This document shows positions 34,069 through 41,816 of a DNA stretch of 64,000 bases, one piece after another. The DNA lies in NCBI GenBank assembly GCA_900319005.1, contig ONMV01000002.1:1-64000 (forward strand), in the 5' to 3' direction. The notes beneath the pieces were generated by a model. It saw nothing but the letters and a program-made list of their open reading frames with translations. It made no database searches and had not been told where the DNA came from. A program made the position numbers and the translations under genes. The DNA comes from an uncultured Bacteroidales bacterium. Lineage in GTDB: Bacteria > Bacteroidota > Bacteroidia > Bacteroidales > Paludibacteraceae. Each line of letters begins with the position of its first letter. The stretch's first letter is position 1.

Positions 34069-34815
34069 GTGAAAGGTAAAAGATACATAGTAGTTTTGGG
34101 TCTTATGTTTCTGTGCTTTGTTCCTTTAAGGGCGCAGAAAGCAGAGAACAGACCATACGTGGACGATAAGTTGTTCCACTTCGGATTTCAGGTAGGTGTC
34201 AATTTCTCTACCTTGCATGTGACGGACAGCGAATTGCCCATCGTCAATCCCGTAACGGGAGAGACGGAGATTTATCATGCGCGAGTCAGTTCGTTAATGC
34301 CGGGATTTCATGTCGGGTTTATCGGCGATCTGCGTCTATGCAAGTTCCTGAACCTGCGTTTTTGTCCGGGTCTGCTGTTCACCAACCGCACGTTGAGTTA
34401 TAAGACGGAGTCCGGACGACCGGTAATGGGTCTTCCGGGCAAACACGGAGCGAACATCGACGTGCTCGCTATTCCGGTCTATTTACCGCTATACCTGAAG
34501 TACAGCGCTACGCGCGAAGGGAACTATCGTCCGTATGTACTTGCGGGCGGAGGAGTTTCATTCAATGTCAGCCGGGATCGCGAGAAACCTATTTTGCTGA
34601 ATACGATGGATTATTTCTGCGAGGTGGGTTTTGGTGTGGATCTCTATTTCCGGTGGTTTAAGTTATGTCCGGAGATCACTTATCGTATCGGTTTTGCGAA
34701 TCAGTTAGCTCCAACGGACGGTCGTATGGAGTTGGCGCCACAGGATTTCTTCTATACGGATGCCCTATCCCGATTGACGAGTCATTCCATCTGTCTAACC
34801 TTCAATTTTGAGTAA
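34069..34815 (+). CDS. porT: T9SS outer-membrane protein PorT
   Basis: A 248-residue protein with signal peptide (VVLGLMFLCFVPLRAQ) and an eight-stranded barrel-like pattern. The VDDKLFHFGFQVGVNFSTL start, MPGFHVGFIGDLRLCKFLNLRFCPGL and the LNTMDYFCEVGFGVD region are typical of PorT/SprT. PorT is needed for the type IX secretion system, consistent with the T9SS-type C-termini of the large proteins at the end of the window. Its 5' flank (34050-34080) is a GAAAGGTGAAA word repeat. Confidence 0.88.
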   Translation: MKGKRYIVVLGLMFLCFVPLRAQKAENRPYVDDKLFHFGFQVGVNFSTLHVTDSELPIVNPVTGETEIYHARVSSLMPGFHVGFIGDLRLCKFLNLRFCPGLLFTNRTLSYKTESGRPVMGLPGKHGANIDVLAIPVYLPLYLKYSATREGNYRPYVLAGGGVSFNVSRDREKPILLNTMDYFCEVGFGVDLYFRWFKLCPEITYRIGFANQLAPTDGRMELAPQDFFYTDALSRLTSHSICLTFNFE

Positions 34816-34816
34816 A

Positions 34817-36385
34817 ATGAAAGACCGCTACGCTGAAAGACAAAAGACCGCTTCACTAAAAGACAAAAGACTGATTACTATCCTTCGATACATTTTAGTC
34901 TTATGTCCATTGTCTATTGTCCTTTGTTATTTCACGGGATGTAACCAGTATAAAGTGAGCGATGACCCTACCCTTCGTCTCTCTTTTTCGCACGATACGG
35001 TGCGCTTTGACACGGTCTTCACGGCGCAAGGCAGCGCTACGATGCAGGTGAAGGTGTATAACCGGAACAGCAATGCCCTGCTCATCGACCGCGTATGGAT
35101 GGAGAACGGTCAATTCTTCCGCGTGAACATAGACGGTGAGACCCGACCGAACCTGATCACGAGTATGCAGTTGGACGGCGGGGACAGTATGTATGTCTTC
35201 GTGCGCGTTGCTATTGATACCTTGCATCAAAACAACCCTGTGCTGGTGAGCGATGATCTTCATTTTCATCTCTCGGGCGGAGCTACTCAATCCATTAACC
35301 TGCAGGCTTATGGTCAGGACGTCGAGCGGATCGGCAAAGCGGGTTGCGGCACGACGGAGTTTCCCCGTTCGTTTACCTTTACCGCCGATAGACCGTACCT
35401 GCTCTTCGATACCGTCATCATCAACGGTCAGATGACAATCCGGCCGGGCGCTACGCTGTATATGCACCAAGGAGCCTGTCTGATGGTCTATGGTAATGTG
35501 TCCGCCTCGGGTAACCCCGACCAACCGATACGTATTTGCGGAGACCGTCTCGACCGTCTCTTTGACTCCGTTCCTTACCGTTTTGCCGGAGGGGCTTGGG
35601 ATGGGATCTACCTCATCGATGTGAAAGATAAAAGTATGAGCGGTTTCACAAGCACGTATGATCTCAACTACGTGGATATCCTCTCAGGTACGGTGGGTCT
35701 GATGTGCGTCAGTGACCGTACTAGCGGCAACTTATCCCGACTGACGATGAACGCCTGTCGTATTCATAACCATGCGCTTTACGGTCTCTATATAAGCCAT
35801 ATGGATGCCTGTGTGACCAATACGGAGATCAGTAACTGCGCGGCTTACTGCGTTTATTGCGACGGAGGAAAGCATGATTTTGTCCATTCGACTATCGCTT
35901 CTTATTTCGGCAACACGAACATCCGCATTCAATCGGTTCCCAAAGAGCCTACGGCAGCCGTCTTTATCAATAATCTCAGCAAGGAAGAGCCTGCTACGAA
36001 GACCTCTTTCTATAATAGTATCATCACCGGTTATCTGACGAACCAGCTGGTGGTAGCTACACCGATAGACCGTTATTATCCGGGCGCATTCATTGGTAAT
36101 TATCTCAAGACGGACACCCTCCCGATGCCCCATGCTGCGGAGAATATCTATTGGCAAAAAGACGACACGGCGTCCGTCTTTGTCAATGATTTCTATAGAT
36201 ACAGGGAATACGTGTATTATAATTTCCACTTGGACTCGTTGAGCCCCGCAAGAGGTATCGGAGAAGAGGTCAGCGTGATTAAGAACTATCCGGATTTCGG
36301 CGATCTGCTTATCGAGGAAGATTACGACGGTGTTCCGCGTACTACCGGACGTCCTGACGCAGGATGCTATCAACATCCTCTTTGA
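34817..36385 (+). CDS. Right-handed beta-helix lipoprotein
   Basis: About 522 residues. A long, charged N-terminal stretch (KDRYAERQKTASLKDKR) precedes the hydrophobic segment and lipobox FTGC near residue 42. That stretch is encoded by the GACCGCTTC repeat (34826-34868), so the signal peptide has an unusually long n-region. The mature protein has an N-terminal beta domain (RFDTVFTAQGSATMQVKVYNR) and parallel beta-helix turns from residue 180 on (INGQMTIRPGATLYMHQG, NACRIHNHALYGLYISH). Function unknown; surface carbohydrate binding or processing is possible. Start ATG 34817 overlaps nothing and follows the porT stop by 1 nt. Confidence 0.82.
   Translation: MKDRYAERQKTASLKDKRLITILRYILVLCPLSIVLCYFTGCNQYKVSDDPTLRLSFSHDTVRFDTVFTAQGSATMQVKVYNRNSNALLIDRVWMENGQFFRVNIDGETRPNLITSMQLDGGDSMYVFVRVAIDTLHQNNPVLVSDDLHFHLSGGATQSINLQAYGQDVERIGKAGCGTTEFPRSFTFTADRPYLLFDTVIINGQMTIRPGATLYMHQGACLMVYGNVSASGNPDQPIRICGDRLDRLFDSVPYRFAGGAWDGIYLIDVKDKSMSGFTSTYDLNYVDILSGTVGLMCVSDRTSGNLSRLTMNACRIHNHALYGLYISHMDACVTNTEISNCAAYCVYCDGGKHDFVHSTIASYFGNTNIRIQSVPKEPTAAVFINNLSKEEPATKTSFYNSIITGYLTNQLVVATPIDRYYPGAFIGNYLKTDTLPMPHAAENIYWQKDDTASVFVNDFYRYREYVYYNFHLDSLSPARGIGEEVSVIKNYPDFGDLLIEEDYDGVPRTTGRPDAGCYQHPL
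34826..34868. repeat. GACCGCT/GAAAGACAAAAGACC repeat at a gene start
   Basis: AAGACCGCTACGCTGAAAGA then CAAAAGACCGCTTCACTAAAAGAC. It supplies the n-region of the lipoprotein signal peptide. Related copies are at 27336-27416 and 49470-49519. Confidence 0.65.
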
Positions 36386-37202
36386 TCTGTTCTTTGAGTT
36401 GGTCCAGCGTCGCGAAATGACGCTCATCCCGCAAGAAACGCTCGAACCGCAATTCTAATCGGGCGTCGTATAAATCCCCTTTGAAAGAAGGTATATGCGC
36501 TTCGATAACGCCCTTCACGTCTATATTGACGAACGCAGGTGCGTTATCCATTGTCGGCGTGTCCAGACGCGCCATATAGACTCCGCTTTTCGGAATGAGC
36601 TTATAGGGGTCGGTGGGTTGGATATTTGCCGTAGGAAAACCGATTGTGCGTCCGAGACCTTTGCCGTGTACTACGGTGCCGCTCAGCGAATACGGGCGAC
36701 CTAATAAGTCATTGGCAAGCACGATATCGCCCGTCTCCAACGCCTGTCGGATCTCCGTTGAGGAGACATGCCATTCGCCCTCCGTATATTCGTTCATCGT
36801 CTGTATTTCCATCCCGCATTTCTCGCCCAGACGATGATAATCCTGCGCGCTGTCGAGATGGTCTGAACCGAACCGATGATCGTATCCCATCAGCAACACC
36901 TTCACATCGTATTGATCTCTCAGATAGCGCATAAACTGCTCCGCTGTCAAGGGTTGGAACTCCTCAAAAGGCAGTACTGCCACCTCTCCGAAACGGGCAA
37001 GGAGGGCTTTTCGTTCGGGCAGAGTGGTCAGCAGTTTGGGCATATAATCCGACTGCATCACAGCACGGGGATGTTTGTCGAACGTCACAATCAACGGTGA
37101 ACATCCACGCTCTGATGCGAACCTGCGCAGGTGGTCAAAAAGGAACTGATGTCCCTTATGCACCCCGTCAAAGAATCCTATTGTAGCTATCCTCCCTTTC
37201 AA
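36342..37202 (-). CDS. ribF: Bifunctional riboflavin kinase/FAD synthetase RibF
   Basis: A 286-residue enzyme. The nucleotidyltransferase domain begins directly with IATIGFFDGVHKGHQ, and the riboflavin kinase domain has GRTIGFPTANI near residue 190 with its PTAN metal site. It makes FMN and FAD from riboflavin. The start is TTG at 37202, right after an in-frame stop and abutting the intergenic repeat. About 15 residues usually found before GFFDGVH are missing, so the repeat may have replaced the original 5' end. The 3' end overlaps the beta-helix gene by 44 bp. Confidence 0.92.
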   Translation of the reverse strand: MKGRIATIGFFDGVHKGHQFLFDHLRRFASERGCSPLIVTFDKHPRAVMQSDYMPKLLTTLPERKALLARFGEVAVLPFEEFQPLTAEQFMRYLRDQYDVKVLLMGYDHRFGSDHLDSAQDYHRLGEKCGMEIQTMNEYTEGEWHVSSTEIRQALETGDIVLANDLLGRPYSLSGTVVHGKGLGRTIGFPTANIQPTDPYKLIPKSGVYMARLDTPTMDNAPAFVNIDVKGVIEAHIPSFKGDLYDARLELRFERFLRDERHFATLDQLKEQIKEDVDSILRQDVR

Positions 37203-37383
37203 TTCTCAATTAATTTACGATTTACGATTTACCATTTACGATTTATTTACGATTTGCCGCTTCGCGGTTTATTTACGATTGTGCGTAGGAAGGCAATAAT
37301 ACAATATATTCAATGGTCAATCAATCGTACCTCGTCAATCGTCAAATCGTCAATTTTCAACTTTCAACTTTCAACTTTCAACT
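37203..37383 (+). repeat. Composite intergenic repeat, copy 2 (ribF flank)
   Basis: Holds TTTACGATTTACCATTTACG, then CGATTTGCCGCTTCGCGG (37252-37269, complement of copy 1), the 47-bp block 37309-37355 identical to copy 1, and CAACTTT words. The stop codon of the next gene lies in the last word. Confidence 0.88.
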
Positions 37384-37731
37384 CTCTTCGTAGTATCCTT
37401 TCTTGATGCCGTATTGCAGCTCGGCATCTTGGATGAGTTGGATCTGGACACCGGTGATTGTGCGTCCCTCCTCTTTCATTGCAGCAAGGACGTAGTTCAG
37501 CTGTTCGGTCTCGTCCACATCGCCTTCCAAGTATTCCATCTCGCCGGTCTCGGGATCCTCGCGGAGCAAACCCTGTTCCTCCAGAAAATCATCCATCAGA
37601 TCCAGCACCAATAAGATGTCATCTTCCGTCAAGCCCTTACGGTCCTCTGCGGGAATGGCCTTCATAATAAACTGCACTAACTCGCGCTCATCCGGCTCCA
37701 TAAGAGCCGTCTCTATAGTATTATTTTCCAT
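37378..37731 (-). CDS. Conserved hypothetical acidic protein
   Basis: A 117-residue, strongly acidic cytoplasmic protein starting MENNTIETALMEPDERELVQFIM, with helical segments (DDILLVLDLMDDFLEEQGLL) and a C-terminus containing TITGVQIQLIQDAELQYGIKKGYY. I do not recognise a family. It has a strong promoter at 37751-37782, which excludes the upstream ATG at 37782. Its stop codon lies in the intergenic repeat. Confidence 0.75.
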   Translation of the reverse strand: MENNTIETALMEPDERELVQFIMKAIPAEDRKGLTEDDILLVLDLMDDFLEEQGLLREDPETGEMEYLEGDVDETEQLNYVLAAMKEEGRTITGVQIQLIQDAELQYGIKKGYYEES

Positions 37732-37750
37732 AATGATTACAAAAAAGCAT

Positions 37751-37782
37751 ACAAAAGTACTACAAATTTTGCATATATGCAA
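37751..37782 (-). promoter_or_regulatory. Promoter of the 37378-37731 gene
   Basis: Minus strand: TTGCATATATGC (37782-37771, -33) and TACTTTTGT (37759-37751, -7). Nearly the same 27-bp block recurs at 37991-38017. Confidence 0.7.
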
Positions 37783-37793
37783 GCGCTCGGGGA

Positions 37794-37994
37794 TTTTTTT
37801 TGCCGAATAGAATAAAATTCTATCTATTTTGTGCGGATGGATAGCGGCTATGCTTGCATAAGACGATATTTATTCGCACAAAATAGGAAGCCTTCAGGCT
37901 CGGCAAAAAAATGCCCGCCCTTGTCTATATCCGGCAAAATGCGAACGTACTTTCGGTGGGCCCCTACTATTATAGTAGGGAGGACCGAAAGTAC
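37794..37994 (-). ncRNA. Candidate structured non-coding transcript
   Basis: A gene-free stretch with two strong inverted repeats. A 48-bp hairpin at 37947-37994 has stem GTACTTTCGGT/ACCGAAAGTAC and inner stem CCTACTAT/ATAGTAGG. A second structure at 37796-37909 has TTTTTTTGCCGA/TCGGCAAAAAAA outside and CTATTTTGTGCG/CGCACAAAATAG inside. A minus-strand promoter (37985-38017) would transcribe both, ending in the A/T run at 37794-37802. No open frame of note. Alternatively it is a non-autonomous mobile element. Confidence 0.5.
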
Positions 37995-38017
37995 TACAAT
38001 TTTTGCATATATGCAAA
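37985..38017 (-). promoter_or_regulatory. Promoter for the structured region
   Basis: Minus strand: TTTGCATATATGC (38017-38005) and TACTTTC (37994-37988); the -7 box deviates by one base from TTTG. The block is a near copy of the promoter at 37751-37782. Confidence 0.45.
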
Positions 38018-38029
38018 TAAAAAAGAGAA

Positions 38030-38062
38030 AATCGCCCGTATTAGAGCGATTTTCCTTTTTTT
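38030..38062 (-). terminator. Rho-independent terminator of the phage-like cassette
   Basis: AAAATCGC and GCGATTTT form the stem. On the minus strand it is followed by CTCTTTTTTATTT, just after the 38074-38460 gene. Confidence 0.7.
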
Positions 38063-38073
38063 AGCCTTGGGTG

Positions 38074-38460
38074 TTAGCCCTGCGCTTGGTCGTAGGCTTC
38101 CAGTTCGAGTTTCCAGAGGAAGCTCTTCATGGTGGTACGTCCGCCCGGGATATCCTTCTGCGCGACGAACGCCGCTTTGTCGGCAGCCATCTTCGAGAGG
38201 TCTTTGGCGCGCGCTGCTACCGCAGCAGATACGGTTGCGAATTTGTCGCGTGCTGCCATCTCGTTCGCAGAGGGTGCGGTCTGACGATCGTACGTGCCTG
38301 CATTGCGGATGTAGAGGCTGGTACAGTTGGGGTTGGTGGTCTCCGCTTCGCGGTGAGTACCGATGAGGTACGTACCACAAGAGTGACCGTTTTTTACTAC
38401 CGGCTTGGAAAGGCTACCTTTAACCCAGTCAATACCGGCTGCATACTTAACTTTTCCCAT
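38074..38460 (-). CDS. Hypothetical protein of a Bacteroidales mobile cassette
   Basis: A 128-residue protein starting MGKVKYAAGIDWVKGSLSK. It contains SCGTYLIGTHREAETTNPNC, an Ala-rich helical middle, and the C-terminal GGRTTMKSFLWKLELEAYD. It resembles small structural or DNA-associated proteins found in Bacteroidales prophage-like cassettes, but I cannot name a family or function. It is last in a minus-strand gene set that includes lysis-type genes and is followed by a terminator. Confidence 0.72.
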   Translation of the reverse strand: MGKVKYAAGIDWVKGSLSKPVVKNGHSCGTYLIGTHREAETTNPNCTSLYIRNAGTYDRQTAPSANEMAARDKFATVSAAVAARAKDLSKMAADKAAFVAQKDIPGGRTTMKSFLWKLELEAYDQAQG

Positions 38461-38537
38461 AAGATTTAGGTTTAATTAAAAATTAAAAATTAAAAATTAA
38501 TATCTCTTTTCTTTAACGCCGTAGAGATTTTTCGGCT

Positions 38538-38747
38538 TTACTTTTTCTTGACCCCTTGGTACTCCTCGACGGTCTTGGTGGTAATCGTCTGGGTGACTTT
38601 CGCGGAGTCGTTGGTCTGCACGTAAGTTGCGGTAGTGGAGACGGTACGCCATGCTTTGCAACTACTGACGCCGATAGTGACGGCAGCGAGTACGACTACG
38701 CTAAGCAGTACAAGGGTCAATGATTTCGATTTGCGCATTTTCTTCAA
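38538..38747 (-). CDS. Small lipoprotein, possible spanin-like
   Basis: A 69-residue protein with a hydrophobic N-terminus (SLTLVLLSVVVLAAVTIGVSSC) and lipobox VSSC at Cys30, then a Thr/Lys-rich tail ending KTVEEYQGVKKK. It overlaps the DUF5675 gene by 47 bp. Next to a holin-like and an endolysin-like gene, an outer-membrane lysis (spanin) role is conceivable, but the sequence alone does not show it. Confidence 0.7.
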   Translation of the reverse strand: MKKMRKSKSLTLVLLSVVVLAAVTIGVSSCKAWRTVSTTATYVQTNDSAKVTQTITTKTVEEYQGVKKK

Positions 38748-39081
38748 TATAATCTAATTGGTTAAACAAAACATCTATGTGGCTCATCCCAGCCATGTTG
38801 AGCAAGATACATCCTTTGGAGTGCTCGGGGATTGAACCGCGGTGAATCCGGATGCCTTCTCTATCGGGGACGTTATCAATCAAGGGCAGGAACTTTTTGA
38901 ATTTGGGCGACCACGTTCTTTCGACGGGGTACGTTCCGGCAGGAATGATAAAATCCGCGTTTTCGAGGGTTGGGAACTCGAAGGTCTTTGTCTCGCCCTC
39001 TTTGCCCATTAGCGGGAAGGCTATAGTGCCCGTAACGGCTTTGCTATTTTGCTTATTGCGGATTAGTGTTATTGTTATCAT
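38701..39081 (-). CDS. DUF5675 protein, endolysin-like
   Basis: A 126-residue protein of the DUF5675 family, frequent in Bacteroidales prophages and mobile cassettes. Motifs are GTIAFPLMGKEGETKTFEFPTLEN in the first half, IPAGTYPVERTWSPKF, and GIRIHRGSIPEHSKGCILL, which carries the conserved His and Cys (HxG...SxGC) reminiscent of L,D-transpeptidase catalytic cores. A peptidoglycan-active role is likely. It overlaps the holin-like gene by 29 bp and the lipoprotein by 47 bp, a compact phage-type layout. Confidence 0.82.
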   Translation of the reverse strand: MITITLIRNKQNSKAVTGTIAFPLMGKEGETKTFEFPTLENADFIIPAGTYPVERTWSPKFKKFLPLIDNVPDREGIRIHRGSIPEHSKGCILLNMAGMSHIDVLFNQLDYIEENAQIEIIDPCTA

Positions 39082-39280
39082 GGTTTCTTGATTTATAGTG
39101 ATAATCGATGCCCAAGATACTGCCGGCGAATGTAGCGGCTTCTCCGAAGGCTACGAGGACGGTTTCGTGGATTTCTCCTTTAGGGTCAATCTGTATGCCC
39201 ACATGGAGAAGAACCATACCACCGAGTACAACGATAGCGGCGATGATCAATTGGGCGATATTTTGGGGTTTGTCTTTCAT
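39053..39280 (-). CDS. Holin-like small membrane protein
   Basis: A 75-residue protein from ATG 39280 (MKDKPQNIAQLIIAAIVVL). It has one clear transmembrane segment (LIIAAIVVLGGMVLLHVGI), a second weakly hydrophobic segment (AFGEAATFAGSILGIDYHY) and an Asn-rich tail. Size, topology and position directly upstream of the endolysin-like gene suggest a holin. A longer frame to 39373 lacks hydrophobic or conserved sequence. Confidence 0.68.
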   Translation of the reverse strand: MKDKPQNIAQLIIAAIVVLGGMVLLHVGIQIDPKGEIHETVLVAFGEAATFAGSILGIDYHYKSRNHDNNNTNPQ

Positions 39281-39480
39281 GGTGTTTATATTTTGTCTTT
39301 TTCCTTTCTTCGTTCTTTGTTCCGGCATCAGATGCCGGTGTCTCCTCCTCTTCCCCTCCGTCCGCCCTTCCATCCCTTCGGCATCTGTTCATATTCTCCG
39401 GGCGATGTTATCGCCCGCCTTTACCTCCGTCCGCCCTTCTATCCCAATTGGGTTCCCCGAGCGGTCCATTTCGAAATGCG
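39281..39480. repeat. Gap with small palindromes and repeated CCTCCGTCCGCCCTTC
   Basis: No gene seen. It holds the palindromes CCGGCATCAGATGCCGG (near 39325) and GGGCGATGTTATCGCCC (near 39399). It also has two direct copies of CCTCCGTCCGCCCTTC (near 39356 and 39426). Confidence 0.6.
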
Positions 39481-39482
39481 GT

Positions 39483-39527
39483 GCAAAGGTACAACAAAAA
39501 AACGAACCCACCAAAAAAGTGAGTTCG
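39483..39527 (-). terminator. Terminator followed by promoter of the lysis genes
   Basis: On the minus strand CGAACTCAC (39527-39519) pairs with GTGGGTTCG (39511-39503) and is followed by seven T (39502-39496), ending the 39551-39784 gene. Immediately after comes the -7 box TACCTTTGC (39491-39483), which should start the holin/DUF5675 transcript. Confidence 0.7.
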
Positions 39528-39550
39528 CTTTGGTTCAAAGTTGAACAAAA

Positions 39551-39784
39551 TCAATCTTTAGAGAGGTCATAGCCTGCATACAAGGAGAAATTTCGCACTT
39601 CTTCGGGTGTCAGATAGCCTTCTCCCGCACTCTTCATACGCATAAAAAGCGTGCTTCGTTTTATGCCACCTTTCTTCATCCATCCGTAGAGGAGTATATT
39701 CAGCCCTTTCATGCCGACATTGGCATGTATGGCTCTTTCGAGACGCGCGGTTAGTTGCGCAAAAGTTACTGCATCTTTTTTCAT
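39551..39784 (-). CDS. Small hypothetical protein, HTH-like
   Basis: A 77-residue protein (MKKDAVTFAQLTARLERAI) with GIKRSTLFMRMKSAGEGYLTPEEVRNFSLYAG in the second half, which looks like a DNA-binding helix-turn-helix. Such small proteins recur in Bacteroidales mobile cassettes. Function unknown. It is followed by a good rho-independent terminator. It lies 14 bp downstream of the 39799 gene. Confidence 0.68.
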   Translation of the reverse strand: MKKDAVTFAQLTARLERAIHANVGMKGLNILLYGWMKKGGIKRSTLFMRMKSAGEGYLTPEEVRNFSLYAGYDLSKD

Positions 39785-39786
39785 CT

Positions 39787-39828
39787 TTCATCGGGGTTTT
39801 AACGGGGTTTCATCGGGGTTTTATCATG
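39787..39828. repeat. CATCGGGGTTTTA tandem words
   Basis: CATCGGGGTTTTAACGGGGT followed by TTCATCGGGGTTTTA: three imperfect copies, running into the 3' end of the 39799-40203 gene. Confidence 0.6.
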
Positions 39829-40203
39829 GTTTTGTCGGGATTTCTTAAAGCGATTGAACCGCTCGCGATAGGCAAGCATGATCGCTTTTTGCAGTTTCGT
39901 CCGCGCTCTAATCTCAGGAGAATACTCCTTGTACAGATTTTTCAACCTACTCTTGATCGTGTTCCGCAGACGGATAGCCTCTTGCACATCCTCGATCTCA
40001 TTTTGCAGGATCTCCAAACAATTCTCAATGATGACTTGACGTTTGTACAAGCGCTTCTGAGCGCGTGTCGCCTTTTTCGGTAAACTCGGTTCTTTTCGTT
40101 CATGAACATACACATTTCCGTTTATGGTCCTGAACGTCAACCGTCCGATACTTCCGGATAAGCTGCTTATCCCGGATTCTCTATTAAATCTAACTTTTGC
40201 CAT
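39799..40203 (-). CDS. Hypothetical basic protein of the mobile cassette
   Basis: A 134-residue, very basic protein. The start (MAKVRFNRESGISSLSGSIGRLTFRTINGNVYVHER) resembles small phage-associated proteins, and the rest is a Lys/Arg-rich helix (AQKRLYKRQVIIENCLEILQNEIEDVQEAI), probably coiled coil or nucleic-acid binding. The family is not recognised. The last codons lie in the CATCGGGG repeat, so the C-terminus may have been changed by it. Confidence 0.68.
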   Translation of the reverse strand: MAKVRFNRESGISSLSGSIGRLTFRTINGNVYVHERKEPSLPKKATRAQKRLYKRQVIIENCLEILQNEIEDVQEAIRLRNTIKSRLKNLYKEYSPEIRARTKLQKAIMLAYRERFNRFKKSRQNHDKTPMKPR

Positions 40204-40275
40204 TTCCTTTTTCCTTTTTACTTTGTTAATTTATCCTTCCTCTTCATCCTCCCTCCTTCTTCCTTCGTCCTTAAT

Positions 40276-40656
40276 TTAATTCAGCGCTTGTATTTCGCTC
40301 ATCTCCCATACCTTTGCCTCGTCAACCGTGAAGATGCCGTAGATACCGTCGTGTCTGGCGGAGACCATTCTGTTCTCTTTCATTAGGCGGTTGATGAGCG
40401 CCTTTCCGTTCCAGTTAGTGGGGTACGGGTGACAATTGTTGACGATCTCGTAAGGCGTGCCGTAGAACCCTTCCCCGCGCCATTTTCGGTAGAGCAGATA
40501 GAGGTAGAGGCGGCGCTGGTCGGTGAGAGGGAGTCGATTCCATGCCTCGATGAGGTTTTTGTCCAAACCGAATTTACAGTTCGGGTCGATGAGTTTTAAG
40601 AGGCATAAAAGCGACTTGCTCATTTTTTTATCGATCACATCGTTTAATGATTCCAT
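40276..40656 (-). CDS. Hypothetical protein of the mobile cassette
   Basis: A 126-residue protein beginning MESLNDVIDKKMSKSLLCLL and containing WNRLPLTDQRRLYLYLLYRKWRGEGFYGTPYEI, then GKALINRLMKENRMVSARHDGIYGIF, which may be a winged-helix-like fold. I do not recognise a family. It lies in the same orientation as the neighbouring cassette genes, with 72 bp of CCTTC-type low-complexity sequence behind it. Confidence 0.65.
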   Translation of the reverse strand: MESLNDVIDKKMSKSLLCLLKLIDPNCKFGLDKNLIEAWNRLPLTDQRRLYLYLLYRKWRGEGFYGTPYEIVNNCHPYPTNWNGKALINRLMKENRMVSARHDGIYGIFTVDEAKVWEMSEIQALN

Positions 40657-40772
40657 AAGAGTGCTTTTTTTTAAATTTATAAAATAAATTATTTTTTTTA
40701 AGAGATAAAAGCGCGCTGCATAGTATTTTCTCTTTTGCTTCTTTTCTCTTTTACTCAGCCGAATAAATCATC

Positions 40773-41042
40773 TCATGTTAGTTTGAGTGCACGTTGATAG
40801 GACCATAAGGCATCGATACGCATACATCTCCATGCTTTTTTATCGATGTCGTAGAAAGCGACTGTCTGCCGGTTGTAAGCGGCTTGCTGTTCGGGTGTCC
40901 GTACGCCTTTGGGCGTGTCGGGAGTTGGCACGAGGTCGGGGCAAGTAGTACCTCGCGCAGGACGGAGTGTGCCGTCGATCTTCTGGAACTGAAAGAGGAC
41001 AATGCCTTCATTCAGTGCTTTTCTTAAATCTTGTATATCCAT
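40773..41042 (-). CDS. DUF2693-like SH3-fold protein
   Basis: An 89-residue protein. The pattern RKALNEGIVLFQFQKIDGTLRPARGT, then AFYDIDKKAWRCMRIDAL, matches the DUF2693/SH3-beta-barrel small proteins common in Bacteroidales mobile elements and crAss-like phages. Exact function unknown. It follows the 48-residue frame at 41055-41201 by 12 bp and is probably co-transcribed with it. Confidence 0.75.
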   Translation of the reverse strand: MDIQDLRKALNEGIVLFQFQKIDGTLRPARGTTCPDLVPTPDTPKGVRTPEQQAAYNRQTVAFYDIDKKAWRCMRIDALWSYQRALKLT

Positions 41043-41054
41043 AATCTTAATTTT

Positions 41055-41201
41055 TTAATTATCTTCTGTAGGGTGGCAGAGCCGTGTGGTCATTTCTCCG
41101 CAGAGCGCTCCGCATGAAGCCCAATCGAGGCGTGCATCGATGAAAGATGCTTTTTGTTTGGGGTCGAGTTCGTCAAAGAGCTCATAGACGGTCTTTTCCA
41201 T
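41055..41201 (-). CDS. Small hypothetical protein (48 aa)
   Basis: The frame from ATG 41201 to TAA 41055 encodes 48 residues: MEKTVYELFDELDPKQKASF, then IDARLDWASCGALCGEMTTR and LCHPTEDN. The composition is protein-like, spacing to the DUF2693-like gene is 12 bp and orientation matches the cassette. Function unknown. Confidence 0.55.
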   Translation of the reverse strand: MEKTVYELFDELDPKQKASFIDARLDWASCGALCGEMTTRLCHPTEDN

Positions 41202-41231
41202 AAGTCGCAAATTCGTTTAATTCGCATAATT

Positions 41232-41253
41232 AGCCGTTTTTAATTAATAACGG
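41232..41253 (-). terminator. Hairpin downstream of the HNH pseudogene
   Basis: GCCGTT and AACGGC (41232-41253) enclose an AT-rich loop. There is no strong T run, so termination is uncertain. Confidence 0.35.
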
Positions 41254-41271
41254 CGAATTGAACTAATTGAA

Positions 41272-41816
41272 CTAATTTTTTATTTTATCGAGTGCGTTTT
41301 GAAATTCCTCGTCGGTTGTTTGTCTCGGGTCTTGGAGCTTTTTGAGGTACTTGGTCTCCACGCAATACATATCCGGCAGAACGGCTTCGAGGGCACGTCG
41401 ACGTTTGTCGGCTACGGCGTGCTGTTTGTACGTGAGCCATCCGATGAGGTTGTCCATGCGTATGTTGTAAGGGTCTCGATGACGTGATGCACGAGCCCTT
41501 TGTAGGGGTTGCCTTTGGAGTCAAAGAAGATGGGGCAAGGCTCCTCGTCGAAGGTAGCGAACATGAGACGGTGCGCATATTGGGCGTTGTAATTGCGCAT
41601 TATGGGGTGTGTTAACCCTCTTTTGCCGTTGTTGGCTTTGCTGCCTTTTTTGCGCATAGCGGGACCATACAAAGGCTTCACTTTAACGCCATACGCGCTC
41701 ATGAAGTAGCCCTCATCGGGGTTAGCCCATAGCACTTTGCCGCCGGTTAGATCGAGGGGCACTTGTTTACAGCCTTTAGAAAGAAAATAAAGGCGAGAGA
41801 GGTGTGTTTTCCCCTT
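41272..41816 (-). pseudogene. Frameshifted HNH-type endonuclease gene
   Basis: Two frames form one protein. The upstream frame reads GYFMSAYGVKVKPLYG, then YNAQYAHRLMFATF and KGLVHHV. The downstream frame (41272-41457) continues DPYNIRMDNLIGWLTYKQHAV. Together they give the HH...N...N pattern of phage-type HNH homing endonucleases (HHxD-DPYNIRMDNL). A one-base loss at about 41476 separates them. The upstream end runs into the left 34-bp inverted repeat, and everything beyond it is antisense to the next gene. The original start has thus been cut off by the inserted module. Confidence 0.65.

Noticed and set aside
37732..37782. Longer start for the acidic protein (ATG 37782)
   Set aside because: It overlaps both promoter boxes; ATG 37731 fits the transcript.
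38074..41201. Complete prophage
   Set aside because: Only lysis-type and small unknown genes are seen. There are no capsid, terminase, portal, integrase or tail genes, so it is at most a remnant or a small cassette.
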